In this document: in pieces, positions 34,565-45,058 of the stretch
Numbering within the stretch: position 1 is the first letter of the stretch
How the letters are laid out: each line of letters starts with the position of its first letter
Assembly: GCF_029784155.1 (NCBI RefSeq)
Contig: NC_073692.1
Coordinates: forward strand, 240,083,756 to 240,147,755
Length of the DNA stretch: 64,000 bases
Direction of reading: 5' to 3'
Origin: Uranotaenia lowii
Lineage: Eukaryota; Arthropoda; Insecta; Diptera; Culicidae
Program-made: the position numbers and the translations under genes
The notes under the pieces: generated by a model
The model's input: the letters and a program-made list of their open reading frames with translations, nothing else
Told to the model about the DNA's origin: nothing
Database searches by the model: none

Positions 34565-34950
34565 TCTGATTTTGATTCCGATCCTGACTTATTTTCCAAT
34601 TCTGATTCCGATTCTGCACTCAGAATAAGAATTCTGACTACCAGTTCTGAAAAATTCTGATTCTGAAATCTGATTTTGAATTCTGACTCGGAACTCTGAT
34701 TCTGATTCTGAATTCTGTATCTGAATTCCGATCCTGAATTCTATTTCTGAATTACGATTCTGAACTCCGTTTCTGAATACCGATTCTGAATTCTGTTTCA
34801 AAATTCCGTTTCTGAAATCCGATTCTGAATTCCTTTTCCGATTTTTGATTCTGAATTCCGTTTCTGAATTCCGATTCTGAATTCCGTTTCTGAATTCCGA
34901 TTCTGAATTCCGTTTTTGAATTCCGATTCTAAATTATGTTTCTGGATTAG
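34565..34950. repeat. Minisatellite, 6/12-bp period (TTCTGAATTCCG)
   Basis: Many imperfect copies of TTCTGAATTCCG / GATTCTGAATTC alternate with TTTCTGAATTCCGA. The minus strand stays open for 70 codons with an N-S-E/R-I-Q type repeat, which is a by-product of the period being a multiple of three. Confidence 0.9.
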
Positions 34951-37894
34951 GATTTTTTTATGATACTAAATTTTAGTTGTAGTTCTAATTTATATTTTAT
35001 AAACGAAACCGAATTTTTACTTTAAACAGCGATAATTACACTGTAAATCCATGAATTCAGAATTTCAGTGTTTTCCAATATCTACATCCGTGTAATTTGG
35101 CAATTACCATGTCTTAGCAAAGGATGTTTGAGTAACTTAAAAAATGGCAAATACTTTCCGGTTTTGTAACAAGTCATTTTAAAATCCTATAACGCTACTG
35201 AAAATTGAGTATGTACGCAAAACGGAATAAAACTTACCAACTAAACATCAACAACGTTTACATATGAATGCGATATACATAATGACACAAAATAAACAGG
35301 ATAATAGTTACAAAGTAATACAAATATCACTTTACACATACAAAACACAAATACCTGAATTTGGCTACAATTTCGATACATTGTGAACTAAGCGAGAACA
35401 GTTATAGAATAGATTAAAGTTGGTTTCCACTGATGCTGGTTAAACAAAAAAAAGTTTCATTTCCGTTGTATTAATCGAAGGTGTCATGGCGGCGGGATTA
35501 TGAATCTCTATCAGTTCAAATCTTTGAATTTGGGGATAGATTTACGGGTCTTAAGTACCTACTAATCGACTGAGTCCGAACAAAAGGTTAGAACTTAATC
35601 CAAAAATTAGGGATATACATTTTGTCATGTAGTTTCTGTCTTTGTGTTTCTATACTTATGGGATGTTGGATGATTTTCTTTAGTGCACGTGGGTTCGATG
35701 TAAATAGCGAACGAGTATCGCATAGAATGAAAACAGGTGGCAGCACGCAGTGCTCCCAGTTTAGCGGGCTAAATTTTACAATTTTCGTTTGTTTTTTTTT
35801 CTTGTTTTGATAGCATTGTTTTGTTCATTAGTTTTTATCACACACACGACGATTTACATATACAGAGAAACAGCGATGCTTCTGATTTATTTCGTTTTTT
35901 TTCTTTTAGTACAATTTTTTTGTTTATCTTTGTTCAGTTTAAAGTTATAAACAGTTTTGCACAATTTGCATTACTTACACTGGAATTAAATATTTTTTTT
36001 TTTTCGAGATAAACATGACTAATGGATTTCTCTTCTCTCTTACTATTTGTTTACATTTTTCCGTCTGATGAGCGCGCTGTCCTCGGTCGAGCGCCACGTA
36101 AATTCGATTTAATTTCTCTTAAGTTTGATTTTATACACAGACAGCTTTAGTTTTAGTTTAAAATAATTCTCTCGGGTTGAGACCTCTTTGACCTAGATTA
36201 GCGACGACGTGTAAAAATGTTAAATCGTACCGTCTCGAAAATTGATATACCTATTTTACGTGTTCTATTTTTGTTTGTTTTCATTTTTTTTCTTGAGTGT
36301 GTTTGTGTGTAAGTAAGTGTTTAAAAATGTGAATGAGAGCTTTCGTCATTTTTCTTCTTCTGGCATATCCAGTTCCGTTTCTGTGGTTGTGAATTGTAGT
36401 GAACGTCCTTTTTTGTGTTTGTGGTTTCTCAATTTTCCTTTGTGCAATTGTCATCCATAATACCGTTAATTATGTATAAAATATTTTTCATACCGATTCG
36501 CCGATCTCGCGTACGCATCCATGATGATGTTTTTCTTTTATCGCAAAAATGCCAGCTCATACATTCACATTTCTTTTTCCGCAATCGAATATGTTTCGAT
36601 ATTTTTTCAACTCGTTTAAGGGCACGTATTTTATATAATCATAATAATCATACAATTTAATTAAACGTGTATATGTGTAGGTATTAAAAACGCATCCAAA
36701 CGATGCGTTTTCGCCTGGTTTGTGTTGTTGCCGTCCTCACGGGGAAGTGAAAAAAAAAGCTTTGGACGCACCGAATCCGTTTGGTCCACGTCCACGGATC
36801 GAAATCACTTTTGGATCTGTTCCACCAACATCCACCTATCATCCCTTGTTCTCAAATATCGGTAAACTATGAGAGGTGCATTTAAATTCGAAAATCACGA
36901 TGTTGTTATTTGTTTTTCCACCAAGCAACGACTGGCTCTGGTTTGCCGGGAAAATTTACTTTTTGTTAATATGTACCCCTTTTTTTTGCGCACAAGTGAA
37001 GTGTGCTGGCTGGCGTACATGTTGGTGTTGCTATTTTTTTTTTCATTAAATTTGTTTCCAGCTGGAGGATGAATCAACCATAAATTTTTAATAAGTTCAC
37101 ACCTGGGCGAAAGTAGATAAAACAGATTAAGAGTGGAAAATATTTTCTGAGTTAATTTGAAACATTAATCATGCTGACCATTGTAGCGCTTTTCAATTGA
37201 TTGTGCTCGTGTTACAAGTTTTTTTTTTCCCTGTGAACAGATGTATCACGTTTTCAATTGATCCTCAGAAGAAGGGGTTGCACTTTTAGTAATTAAAAAA
37301 TCTGAGAGCCACTAGTGCTGGGGATGCATGTTGGCACCTTTCTTCACGGAGAACAGGAAACATGCTCCAATACGTTCGTTAAGACATCAAACGTTCGAAA
37401 AAAAAACGGAGGGACGGTGAAACATTTTTTGGACAATATTTTTACAATAGTTGTTTTAAACATATTCATGGTTGAACTTCAGTTTTTTTAGGTTGAAAGG
37501 ATATACGTAATGACTTAAGGCACAGATTCGCTAAAAGTGTTTCTCAGACCAAACGTTCCTTCATCCAAAGTTTTGTTTCCCCCTCGATTACGCCAGTTGT
37601 AGCAACCAACAGTTCTGTATTGATTCAGGCGGTATTTGGTAGTTCCTAGTAGTTACCTCTCTCCTATCGCCTAGTTAGTAGTACGTACTAAGATATTCAC
37701 CTAAGAGGAACTCTCCCAGCACACTGCCCTTTCGGAAGCAGGGGAAACTGTTATCTCTTCTCCGAAGTATTTAATCCCCCTTCCTAGGCCGTGGGGCAGT
37801 TTGATGACACACACTCACTTAGTTAGGTAGGATCGATTCACAGGCACGTTCCGCTGTTGCTGTTATCAGCAGCGAAACGTACCCTAGGCTGATC
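34951..37894 (-). other. Probable 3' UTR and flank of the echinoid-like gene
   Basis: Lies just downstream of the minus-strand stop at 37895-37897. The sequence is low in transposon signatures and is strongly T-rich on the plus strand (A-rich in the sense direction). The first polyadenylation-like signal is ATTAAA at about 37775-37770, roughly 120 nt after the stop. Many further candidates lie beyond, so the true 3' end is unknown. Confidence 0.4.
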
Positions 37895-38169
37895 TCAGAC
37901 AATGATCTCTCGTATGACGCGTCGATTTCGCGAGTTGGGCGTCGAGTAGCCGCTCTCCATGTTTTCATCGAAGGTGTTTTGTAGTGACATCTGTTGCTGC
38001 TGTGCTTGGGCCGTCTGCTGCTGCTGTTGTTGTTGGTGCAATAACGATTGGCTGTCCTCTTGGTCCAGCTGGTGCTGCTGCTGCTGTTGTTGTTGCTGAA
38101 GGTGGTGGTGTAGATGGCTTTCTAGGTAGGGGTCTGGCAGTCCACTTACGTCGTGATATGATGAGGAGT
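37895..38169 (-). CDS. ed: Echinoid-like cell adhesion protein, last coding exon
   Basis: The acceptor CCATAG (AG at 38171-38170) opens a 275-nt exon that, with one base from the previous exon, codes 91 residues to TGA at 37895. It starts DSSSYHDVSGLPDPYLES, then a His run, two poly-Gln tracts, then NTFDENMESGYSTPNSRNRR and the C-terminus VIREIIV. In Drosophila Echinoid, an Ig-superfamily adhesion molecule of adherens junctions, the C-terminal EIIV binds PDZ domains of Canoe/afadin and Bazooka; this matches exactly. The paralog friend-of-echinoid is an alternative, but as I recall its cytoplasmic tail differs. The codons D-V-S contain GTAAGT, a perfect donor sequence inside the exon. Assignment rests on motif memory, not alignment. 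Confidence 0.8.
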
Positions 38170-38995
38170 CTATGGAGAAAGATATTTATAAGTTACATAG
38201 GACATTGATCAAATTTCAGATGGAGATGAGTTTAATCACGATTGGTTATAGATCATCCTTTTATGATCCTTTTAGGTGAAAGTTTTGGTATATAATTATG
38301 GATACAAATGTCAAAACGCAAATTAACAAAAGTTTACTATATTCAGTTTACTGGTAGTTTATCAACTATATCAACTTGAATATGGAAAACGGGATATTTG
38401 ATTAGAATAATGACGTTTTTCTCGGTAAACGGACGTTTTCGGCAATCGAACGCACTTTCTGATCCCAACAGCGGTAAAGTGCTTTATAATGCCTTATGAG
38501 CTGAAATTGACTTGGTTTACCAGAACTATGTATAGCCAAAATTTTTGTCAAATTTTTCACTGCAACTTTATCCGAAATTTTGTCAAATTTGTTAACAACC
38601 TTTAATAAATGGTAAATTTTTTGCCGGTTTATCGAGGGTTTACGTTCAAATACACTCAAATAGTAACCTATGAGTCAGCAGAGAAAAAAATGACAGCTCT
38701 ATCAGCAGAACCCAAAGAGCAAGTTCATTGGTGTTGGAAAAAAATGGTAGAAATTTTGACACTTGTTGCACATTTAAAAAATTTTACCATGTAAACATGT
38801 TTTCAAGATCTTTGGGCGCTGTATTTGTTTACAGCACTGTTTCTATTTCAGTCGTAGGTATGTGATAAAAACACAGTGAGGTTTTTTTTTACTTTGATAT
38901 ACGTACCGCGTAAAAAAAACCCGTGTTAATTCCCGAAAACCGTGTAACAAAAAACCGTGCTAATTGTGGAAAACCGTGTAAAAAAGACCATTAAA

Positions 38996-39155
38996 AATCA
39001 GCAGCTCTGAAACTTGAAACAATAAGACATGTAACTTGGCATTTAAGACCTGAGACCTGATACCTGAGATCGGAGACTTGAGACTCGAGACCTGCGATCT
39101 GAGACCTGAGAGTTAAGACTTTAGACTTGTCACATGAGACTTTAGACCTGAGACA
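38996..39155. repeat. Minisatellite of GAGACCTGA / AGACTTGA words
   Basis: Irregular tandem run of GAGACCTGA-type words of about 7-14 bp, diverged. Non-coding. Confidence 0.7.
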
Positions 39156-39156
39156 A

Positions 39157-39414
39157 GCTACTAGTGTTAGTACCGCGAGAAATTAGTTTAGCTCAGATTT
39201 CAACTTGCGACCCCTCTAGTGAAAGGGTTTGACTTGTAGGTGACGAAAAGTAGTGTCGCGAGTTCGCTAGTACAAGCTTCTAGTGTTAATACCGCGAGAA
39301 ATTAGCTTAGCTCAGATTTCAACTTGCGACCCCTCTAGTCAAACCCTTTCTCTTGACCGGTCAAAAGTTGAATTCGGAGCTAATCTAATTTCTACTGGTA
39401 CTAACACTAGTAGC
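39157..39414. mobile_element. Small MITE with three copies of its terminal repeat
   Basis: GCTACTAGTGTTAGTACCGC at the left end is inverted at the right end (GGTACTAACACTAGTAGC). A third, direct copy starts near 39267 (GCTTCTAGTGTTAATACCGC), so one end is duplicated. Shared inner sequence: AGCTCAGATTTCAACTTGCG and CCCCTCTAGT. No coding capacity. Confidence 0.7.
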
Positions 39415-39472
39415 ACAGACAAACAGAAGGGACACTCCATTTTCATTCTTCGCAAAACTAACTGAGAAGCTA

Positions 39473-40321
39473 CACACAAAACTTTCGAGGCCGGAATTTA
39501 GCAAAATTTTGCTCAAATTTGACCAGCTAGAAACTTAGCAATCAATTTAGCAATATTTTTTAACTAAAATTTTAGCAAACAGGAAAAAAGTTAGCCGCCG
39601 CAGTTTTTACTCAAATTTCTAGCAAAAACCGGAGAAAAAGATTTCCCGGATCCGTAATTTAATGTTTTGTTATTTTTTCTCTGGAGAATCAGGGGAATGT
39701 TTGATTATTGAATAGAATACACAAATTTCATTCACTTATTATTTATTTTTCATATTTTTAAATTTTATTTTCACACTTTTCGTAAAATGGAAGTTCCGAT
39801 CCTGGGAACGCATGCCACCTTCATCAAAGAAAGCACCGGGGTGTTTGCCGGATGCAGCTTGTTGAAATTCCAGTTGTGGTTCTTCTTCATTGCCGGACTG
39901 TTGCGGGTTTCATGTTGCAGTTTTAACCTGGTAGAAAAAAAAAAACAAACACACAAATTAGTAATTAAAAATTGAAGAATCTGAACACATTAAGATCGGA
40001 CCTTACCTGTAAGCATTCGGTGTTGATTCAGCTACAATTTCGTCGTGGAGTTGGCCACCACAAGAACCACCACCAACGAACATCCGGAACCGCACTTAAT
40101 CGCGACAGCTTTTTGTTTTTCTCCCAACTGGCGCGGCGGCTGCTGTCTGTGAACAAAGCGGCTGAAAAACCTTCGTTTTACTAAAATAAAGTAAAATGAC
40201 CTTTTTTATTACTAAAATGAAGTAAATGTAGCTTTTTGCTAACTGAACAGTAAAAAAATATTTTTGCTAACGGAAAGTAACAGCGAAATTTTGCTAAGTG
40301 GAGCCCCGAAAGTTTTGTGTG
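39473..40321 (-). mobile_element. TA-flanked TIR element CACACAAAACTTTCG with mini-gene
   Basis: 849 bp with TA at 39471-39472 and 40322-40323. The ends CACACAAAACTTTCGAGGCC and (inverted) CACACAAAACTTTCGGGGCT are followed by TTAGCAAAATTT words repeated on both sides. There is no transposase. The centre (39760-40180) is GC-richer than the ends and contains a spliced open frame on the minus strand. Confidence 0.85.
39771..40083 (-). CDS. Two-exon 77-aa ORF inside CACACAAAAC element
   Basis: Exon 1 (40083-40007) starts ATG TTC just after an in-frame TAA (five codons upstream) and reads MFVGGGSCGGQLHDEIVAES. The donor is CAG|GTAAGG at 40006; the intron is 79 nt with a T-rich tract and acceptor CTACCAG (39928). 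Exon 2 (39927-39771) joins in frame, reads RLKLQHETRNSPAMKKNHNW and ends SILRKV before TGA. AATAAA follows within a few bases. In exon 2 a second frame is also open and looks protein-like (SGNEEEPQLEFQQAASG), so either frame could be the ancestral one. Product unknown. Possibly captured host exons; no paralogous copy exists in the window to test conservation. Confidence 0.4.
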
Positions 40322-41138
40322 TAGACAATTAGGTGATATCAAAGATTTTATATTCTATCAAGATACCCGGCTGCATAGTTTTTCGAACAAGTAGTCTGGG
40401 ACATCATCTCTTTGTTTACGGTGCTGCCACTAACGAAACAGTCTTCAAGCTTCCAACTTGCATTCAAGCTTGCAAACACATAAGTTTTGCATTTGACCGA
40501 CGAAACAACCATGGTGTGCATATAGGAGGTGACCATGTTGGTTTTGCAACTGCGAAATTTATGAAGTTTGTTTTAAATTTAATCTCTTTTGTTTAGGCCA
40601 AGATTCAATATATTTAAAGGTAATTTAGATTCTCTCAAAGGCTTCTTCTCTCAAAAAGGCATACGGCCAGACTAGCGGCAATCAAAGCAAAACAAAACAA
40701 TTTTAAATTATCATCATGTTTTTAAAGCAGTCATTGATCATGACATAATCGGCAGAATTTGTGTGACTACAATTATCTAACTATAGTGAAAATTCAAGCT
40801 GAACGGTCCTGTGATTTCAAATTTTATTTTATTTCGATTTTTTTTTACTTTTATCCAAACATACATATCTGAAGAACAAAGGAAGAAGTGCACACGGTTC
40901 TAGGGGTCATTTCGACCAGATGTTCCTGAAGTTTGGTTTTTGGATTGATGTTTGCTCCAATTTGCAAACAAAAAACAAAATAATTAGAATGGGATGAATG
41001 GAAATGCTGCATCGTCAGCTACAGTTCGCTGAAAACGAATCCTTTGGTGGCTTGTTTTATTATCGATTCGTTTTTTTGAGCTCTTTTATAATCTTAGATA
41101 AGCTCTTGTAGGTGTTTTTGTGTCAATTTTTTAATTCT

Positions 41139-41860
41139 TTAGACCGTCGACGGCATGTAGGTTTCCGGAAACTTGATCCTCTGATGTCCGTGAACAAATA
41201 AATTCGGAAGCAGTCCTGCATTTGAAACGATGTTCAAGGCAAGGGTCAACGTCACATTCTGGTGGCCTTTGAAAAACAAAATCAAATTATCAGATCGAAA
41301 ACCAAAAATCTCTTTAAAGTTCGAAACTTACTTATAGCTTTTTGATAATCACCGATAAGCTCTTGTAGGTGCTTTGTAATTTTTTATTTTAAGATCTTTA
41401 GACAGGCGAACATTTGGAAGCAGTCCTGCATTTGGAACGATGTTCTAGGAAAGGGTCGTCGCCACGTTCTGGTGCCCCCTGAAAAACAAAATCAAATTTT
41501 CAGATCGAAATCTAAAAATCTTTAAAAAAAAAATGTCCAAAACTCACTTCAAACCATTGCCATCGTCCCAGAAGTAGTACTTGTTGATCATGTTCTTGAA
41601 GTCCAGCAGAGCGTTTTCGCTTCGCAGGATGATTTTGTCCACAGGTCCACCTGATTGAGCTCGTTCAGTTCCGTCTGGTATTCGATCGTCAGACACAGGA
41701 ATAGCTGCTTCACATTCCAGTTGAACAATCTATTCAGATCGGCATTGAGATCGAACGTCAGGAACGTCGCGCTGAAGTCCAGAACGTTGCTGCCAGATTC
41801 AATCGAAACTCGAATCACTCCCACACGAAGAAACGAATCACGACACAGAGCTTTCATCGA
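41139..41860 (-). pseudogene. Signal peptidase complex subunit 3 (SPCS3/Spase22-23) pseudogene
   Basis: Exon A (about 41860-41548) reads TFLTFDLNADLNRLFNWNVK, QLFLCLTIEYQTELNELNQV and, after a one-step frameshift, DKIILRSENALLDFKNMINK, YYFWDDGNGLK, ending at donor GTGAGT. This is the luminal core of SPCS3, a noncatalytic ER signal-peptidase subunit (the FDWNVKQLF block is diagnostic). The last exon is present twice: exon B (41478 to about 41396) reads GHQNVATTL-stop-NIVPNAGLLPN and is truncated; exon C (41266-41139) reads GHQNVTLTLALNIVSNAGLL ... RIKFPETYMP and keeps the stop. The retained intron shows a DNA-level duplication, not a retrocopy. The N-terminal membrane anchor is not recognisable. 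It lies inside the echinoid intron, same strand. Confidence 0.85.
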
Positions 41861-42004
41861 TTTTTGTGTAAACAAAAACTCCAAAGCTTGCTGTTAAAAT
41901 TTTCGAATTAATGGTTAAAGACTTATTCGTCAATATTATTTAGGCGCTAGTGTTTTGTCCCCAAAATTTCTCAGAAGCCGATAGTACCTGGTGATATGAA
42001 AAAA

Positions 42005-43010
42005 ACCTAGCAATTGCTTTTGCTAAACCGAATCGAGCAGTCGAGTAGTCACTTGAAGCAATTGCTTCGGTTGCTATGAATAAAGTTTGTTTTGACAGCT
42101 GTTTTCTGTGACAGGATCATTTATTTTTAGAACAAGCTAGTTTGGTATGAATAAAGCCCAAATCTGAAGCAATTGCTCGACAAATCTCCGAGTAATTGCT
42201 TTATTTTCTAAGCATGCTCGGTAGCATACTTTTCTAATAAAAAATTCGTTTATAACGTCATAAATTTATCAAATTGGTAGTATTGCACTTCAAAACAATT
42301 AAAATAGGCATTTTCAACATGGAAAAACGAAAATAGAAGCGAAAACCCATTTTTTTTTCATATTCTAGTCGTTGTATGGAATGATTAGTCTTGCATGAAA
42401 TTGAACAAATCGAATAGCAAACATTCCAGACTCCCGGGAATAGAGGAAAAATTCCCAACTGGCCTGAACTTGGAATAACATTTTAATAATTTTTAACTTT
42501 TTTTTTTTCCTTTTTTATAGAAATTTAATTTAATTTTTAACGATTTTTTTTTAAGATTAAAGAAAACAAACATTTTTTATTGATTTTAAAGTAGCTAATT
42601 TTAATTGGTAAAACATTTTTTTTTCAGGTGAACCAACTGTTTCTTGCTCGCTAGACCAATTGGAATTGTCCTATCAACAAACGAACAGTTCAACCTCCTC
42701 TTATTAGAGCTTGTCAGTTTGTCACGCATTAACTAAAATACTTTTCGATTGTTCTTATCCGCACCACTGAGATCGTGGCTGTTTTGGCCGTAATTTTAAT
42801 TTTTCTGATCGTTTTATTTTAATTTACTTAAGAAAACTACAGATTCTGCTTGTTGGATAGCTCTATTTTTCAAAGCAAAAGCTGTGTTCTAAAGTCTTAG
42901 TACACATCCGCTAAGCAAATGTTTATTCATACCAAACTAGGCAATTCCTTTGCTTGATTTCGAGCTAAGCTAAGTAGCCACCGAAGCAATTGCTAAAACT
43001 TATTCTTACC
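42005..43010. mobile_element. Foldback-like MITE (AGCAATTGCTTCGGT)
   Basis: GAAGCAATTGCTTCGGTTGCTA and AGTTTGGTATGAATAAAG near 42050-42170 recur inverted near 42905-43005 (TTATTCATACCAAACTAG, GCCACCGAAGCAATTGCT). The arms are diverged; termini approximate. Non-coding. Confidence 0.5.
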
Positions 43011-43431
43011 ACTAAATGTCACCACCAGATAGCGCTGCTTCACTTTTTTGGAAATCACAATTCTCATCATGGTAGCCCTGTTTATTGTGTTATATTTGTT
43101 TACTATTCCTTAACGACCAAAATATTCTTCAAAACAAAATGCCTTTTTGAAAGTGTAAAGAAGGTGACGGAAAAGCAAGTTCGAATCAGATGGTGGCAGC
43201 TGCATTTCTGGTATCTGCTCAAAACTTAAAATACATGGGCGGAAAACTCGGCGGTATTCGTAAGATATTGGTCATTTCGGAAAGTATAATCTAACGGTTT
43301 CTAGTTCTTGGAAATCTAACATTTCCACACAGTTTTTTCAGGAATGACGTAGCATTGACCATTCGTAGCCTCCCTATCAAAACTTATTTCAAACGTTCGG
43401 CTATCCGGCCAGAGTGTGAAGTGTGACTGTT

Positions 43432-43706
43432 AGTGTTTTCGTTTATTGGCAGTGGCAACCTAGTTACCCACGAGTTTTGCCCTAACTGCTGTTATTATGT
43501 TCGGTTATTAATTCAGAAGTCCACTAGTTTTGCCCGAGATTTGAACCTCAAGCAGGCGGTTGCACCCCGTAAAAGTTGTCAGTGTTGGGGGTAAGAATAA
43601 GGGTGAGTATAGCAACCATATATTTGCATCGTCCCGGGTAACGATTCTGTTTGTTTATTCAGATAAAGTTTTGCCCCACGCGAGTGGAGATTAACGAAAA
43701 CGGCAT
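43432..43706 (-). mobile_element. 275-bp MITE, copy 2
   Basis: Inverted copy of 21730-22006 with about 90% or better identity by eye; ends GTTTTCGTTTATTGG and AACGAAAACGGCAT. The two copies differ by scattered substitutions and a small indel near the ATAAGGGTGAGTATAGC segment. Confidence 0.7.
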
Positions 43707-44572
43707 GTGTGTGTCTGTGCTAGTAGCTTGTACTAGATAACTCGCGACACTTTTTTCCGTCTTAATTAACTGTCAAATTGTTTAGAAAATTGGATCTGCT
43801 CAGTTCTGGACCAATCCTTACATTAGTTCTAAAAAAAGTTGAGTTGAAACTAGTATAATGGACCACCAGTGCGGTTGCTTTGGTCGAAATTTGGGTCTAA
43901 ACCGGCTGTTTGAACCACGGACGGATACAGGTGCTCTAAGCACAGGGAGAAACATGAGGAAGCTTCGTGTACAATACAAGCAGCAAACATGCTCTCTCGG
44001 CGTGTCCGAGTTAGGAACATATCGCACCGAAAAAAAGTCTAGAGTTCTCTGAAAACTCGCTCTGAAAAATTCTTCAGAGACATGTTGCTGAATTTTTTGT
44101 AAATCGTTCCAGAGAACCATTAGTTTGAATGCTAAGAGTTGAGTCTCGGCAGAATGAAACTTTCAAAATAAAATGTCAAAAAAATAACTCGGAAATTTGC
44201 TCGTGTATTTTGTTCGCAAAACTTAAAAAAAGAGTTCTAGAACCCCGATTGAACTCATTGATCGTACACAATAATATTTTTAGTTTCTTCATCTGTATGG
44301 TTTTAAAATTACTAAATGTATTTTATCTTTTATTTTATAGAAGCTATCGATAACATTTCAAAAATACCCCGAACTTCCCTACCTACCTAGACCTTAACCA
44401 CAGACTAATACCTTAACTACTGACTGACAACCATTTCAGATCAAATATGAAATATGTTTCATATTGCACAAAACTAGCAAACTTCAAATAACCTACGTAA
44501 TTTGAGTCCATTAGAGAACAACCAATAGCATAAACAACACGCTTAATTTAACCAACGAAAAACGGCACTCAC

Positions 44573-45058
44573 CTATATGATCTAATCGTTTTTTGGGCTT
44601 ATGTACAGAGGCGTACGAATCGCCACAGTAATCCGTCCGGGAGGGATTTTGACTTTGCCGCAGGGCGTGCTGGTACTCGTCCTCATCGACCGTGGCCAGT
44701 CCCAGGCCCATGTGATGATGCTGCTGCTGTTGCTGGTGCTGCTGATGATGTTGTTGGCTCGGTGTGGACGTCGTCAGATGCGGATATCCGCCGTAATCTT
44801 CAGCCGTTCCGTACACGGCCGTGCCTTGGTGGGGGGACAGGGGATCGTAACCGTAGCTGGAAGTGGCCGTTGCCGTCACTGGGGACCGTTCGGCGTACAG
44901 CTGGGTCGTCGAAAGGAGGGTTCCGTTGCTGGAGGCGGCCGCTGCTGCTGCTGCCTGGGCTGCCGACATTTTCAGCTGCCAGATCGAATCCTGCGAGTTG
45001 ACGCTTCCGCCGTTGTTTGAGTTGCTGTAGCTGTTTTCCGCGTATCCCATCGTGACCC
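44573..45058 (-). CDS. ed: Echinoid-like protein, penultimate coding exon (cytoplasmic)
   Basis: The acceptor CCTCCAG (AG at 45060-45059) opens a 486-nt exon (2 nt, 161 codons, 1 nt) that ends at G|GTGAGT. It reads VTMGYAENSYSNSNNGGSVN, SQDSIWQLKMSAAQ, a poly-Ala run, TSSYGYDPLSPHQGTAVYGT, a Gln/His tract, then DYCGDSYASVHKPKKRLDHI. This is low-complexity, Ser/Tyr/Gln-rich, with many SY/GY motifs, as expected for the intracellular tail of an adhesion receptor; it splices in frame to the EIIV exon at 37895-38169. The transmembrane segment and the Ig/FN3 ectodomain are not in these exons and were not found upstream in the window. An ATG at 45050 is internal, not the start. GC is well above the flanks. 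Confidence 0.8.

Larger units (their letters stand above)
38170..44572 (-). other. Last intron of the echinoid-like gene (6.4 kb)
   Basis: Bounded by donor G|GTGAGT (44573/44572) and acceptor CCATAG|AC (38170/38169), phase 1. It holds several MITEs, a signal-peptidase-subunit pseudogene and minisatellites, each listed separately. A dispersed repeat at about 38690-38880 (TTTTCAAGATCTTTGGGCG-TGTAT) has a relative at 50330-50470. Confidence 0.75.

Noticed and set aside
34589..34801. Minus-strand 70-aa Asn/Ser/Glu repeat protein
   Set aside because: Pure translation of a minisatellite whose period is a multiple of three; no start context or conservation.
37984..38208. Plus-strand 74-aa frame rich in Ala/Val/Gly
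   Set aside because: It is the antisense shadow of the poly-Gln/His exon of the echinoid-like gene (CAG/CTG triplets read as GCT/GTT).
44601..45020. Plus-strand 139-aa frame
   Set aside because: Antisense shadow of the echinoid-like exon at 44573-45058; Leu/Val/Arg-rich only because of the reversed CAG/CAC repeats.
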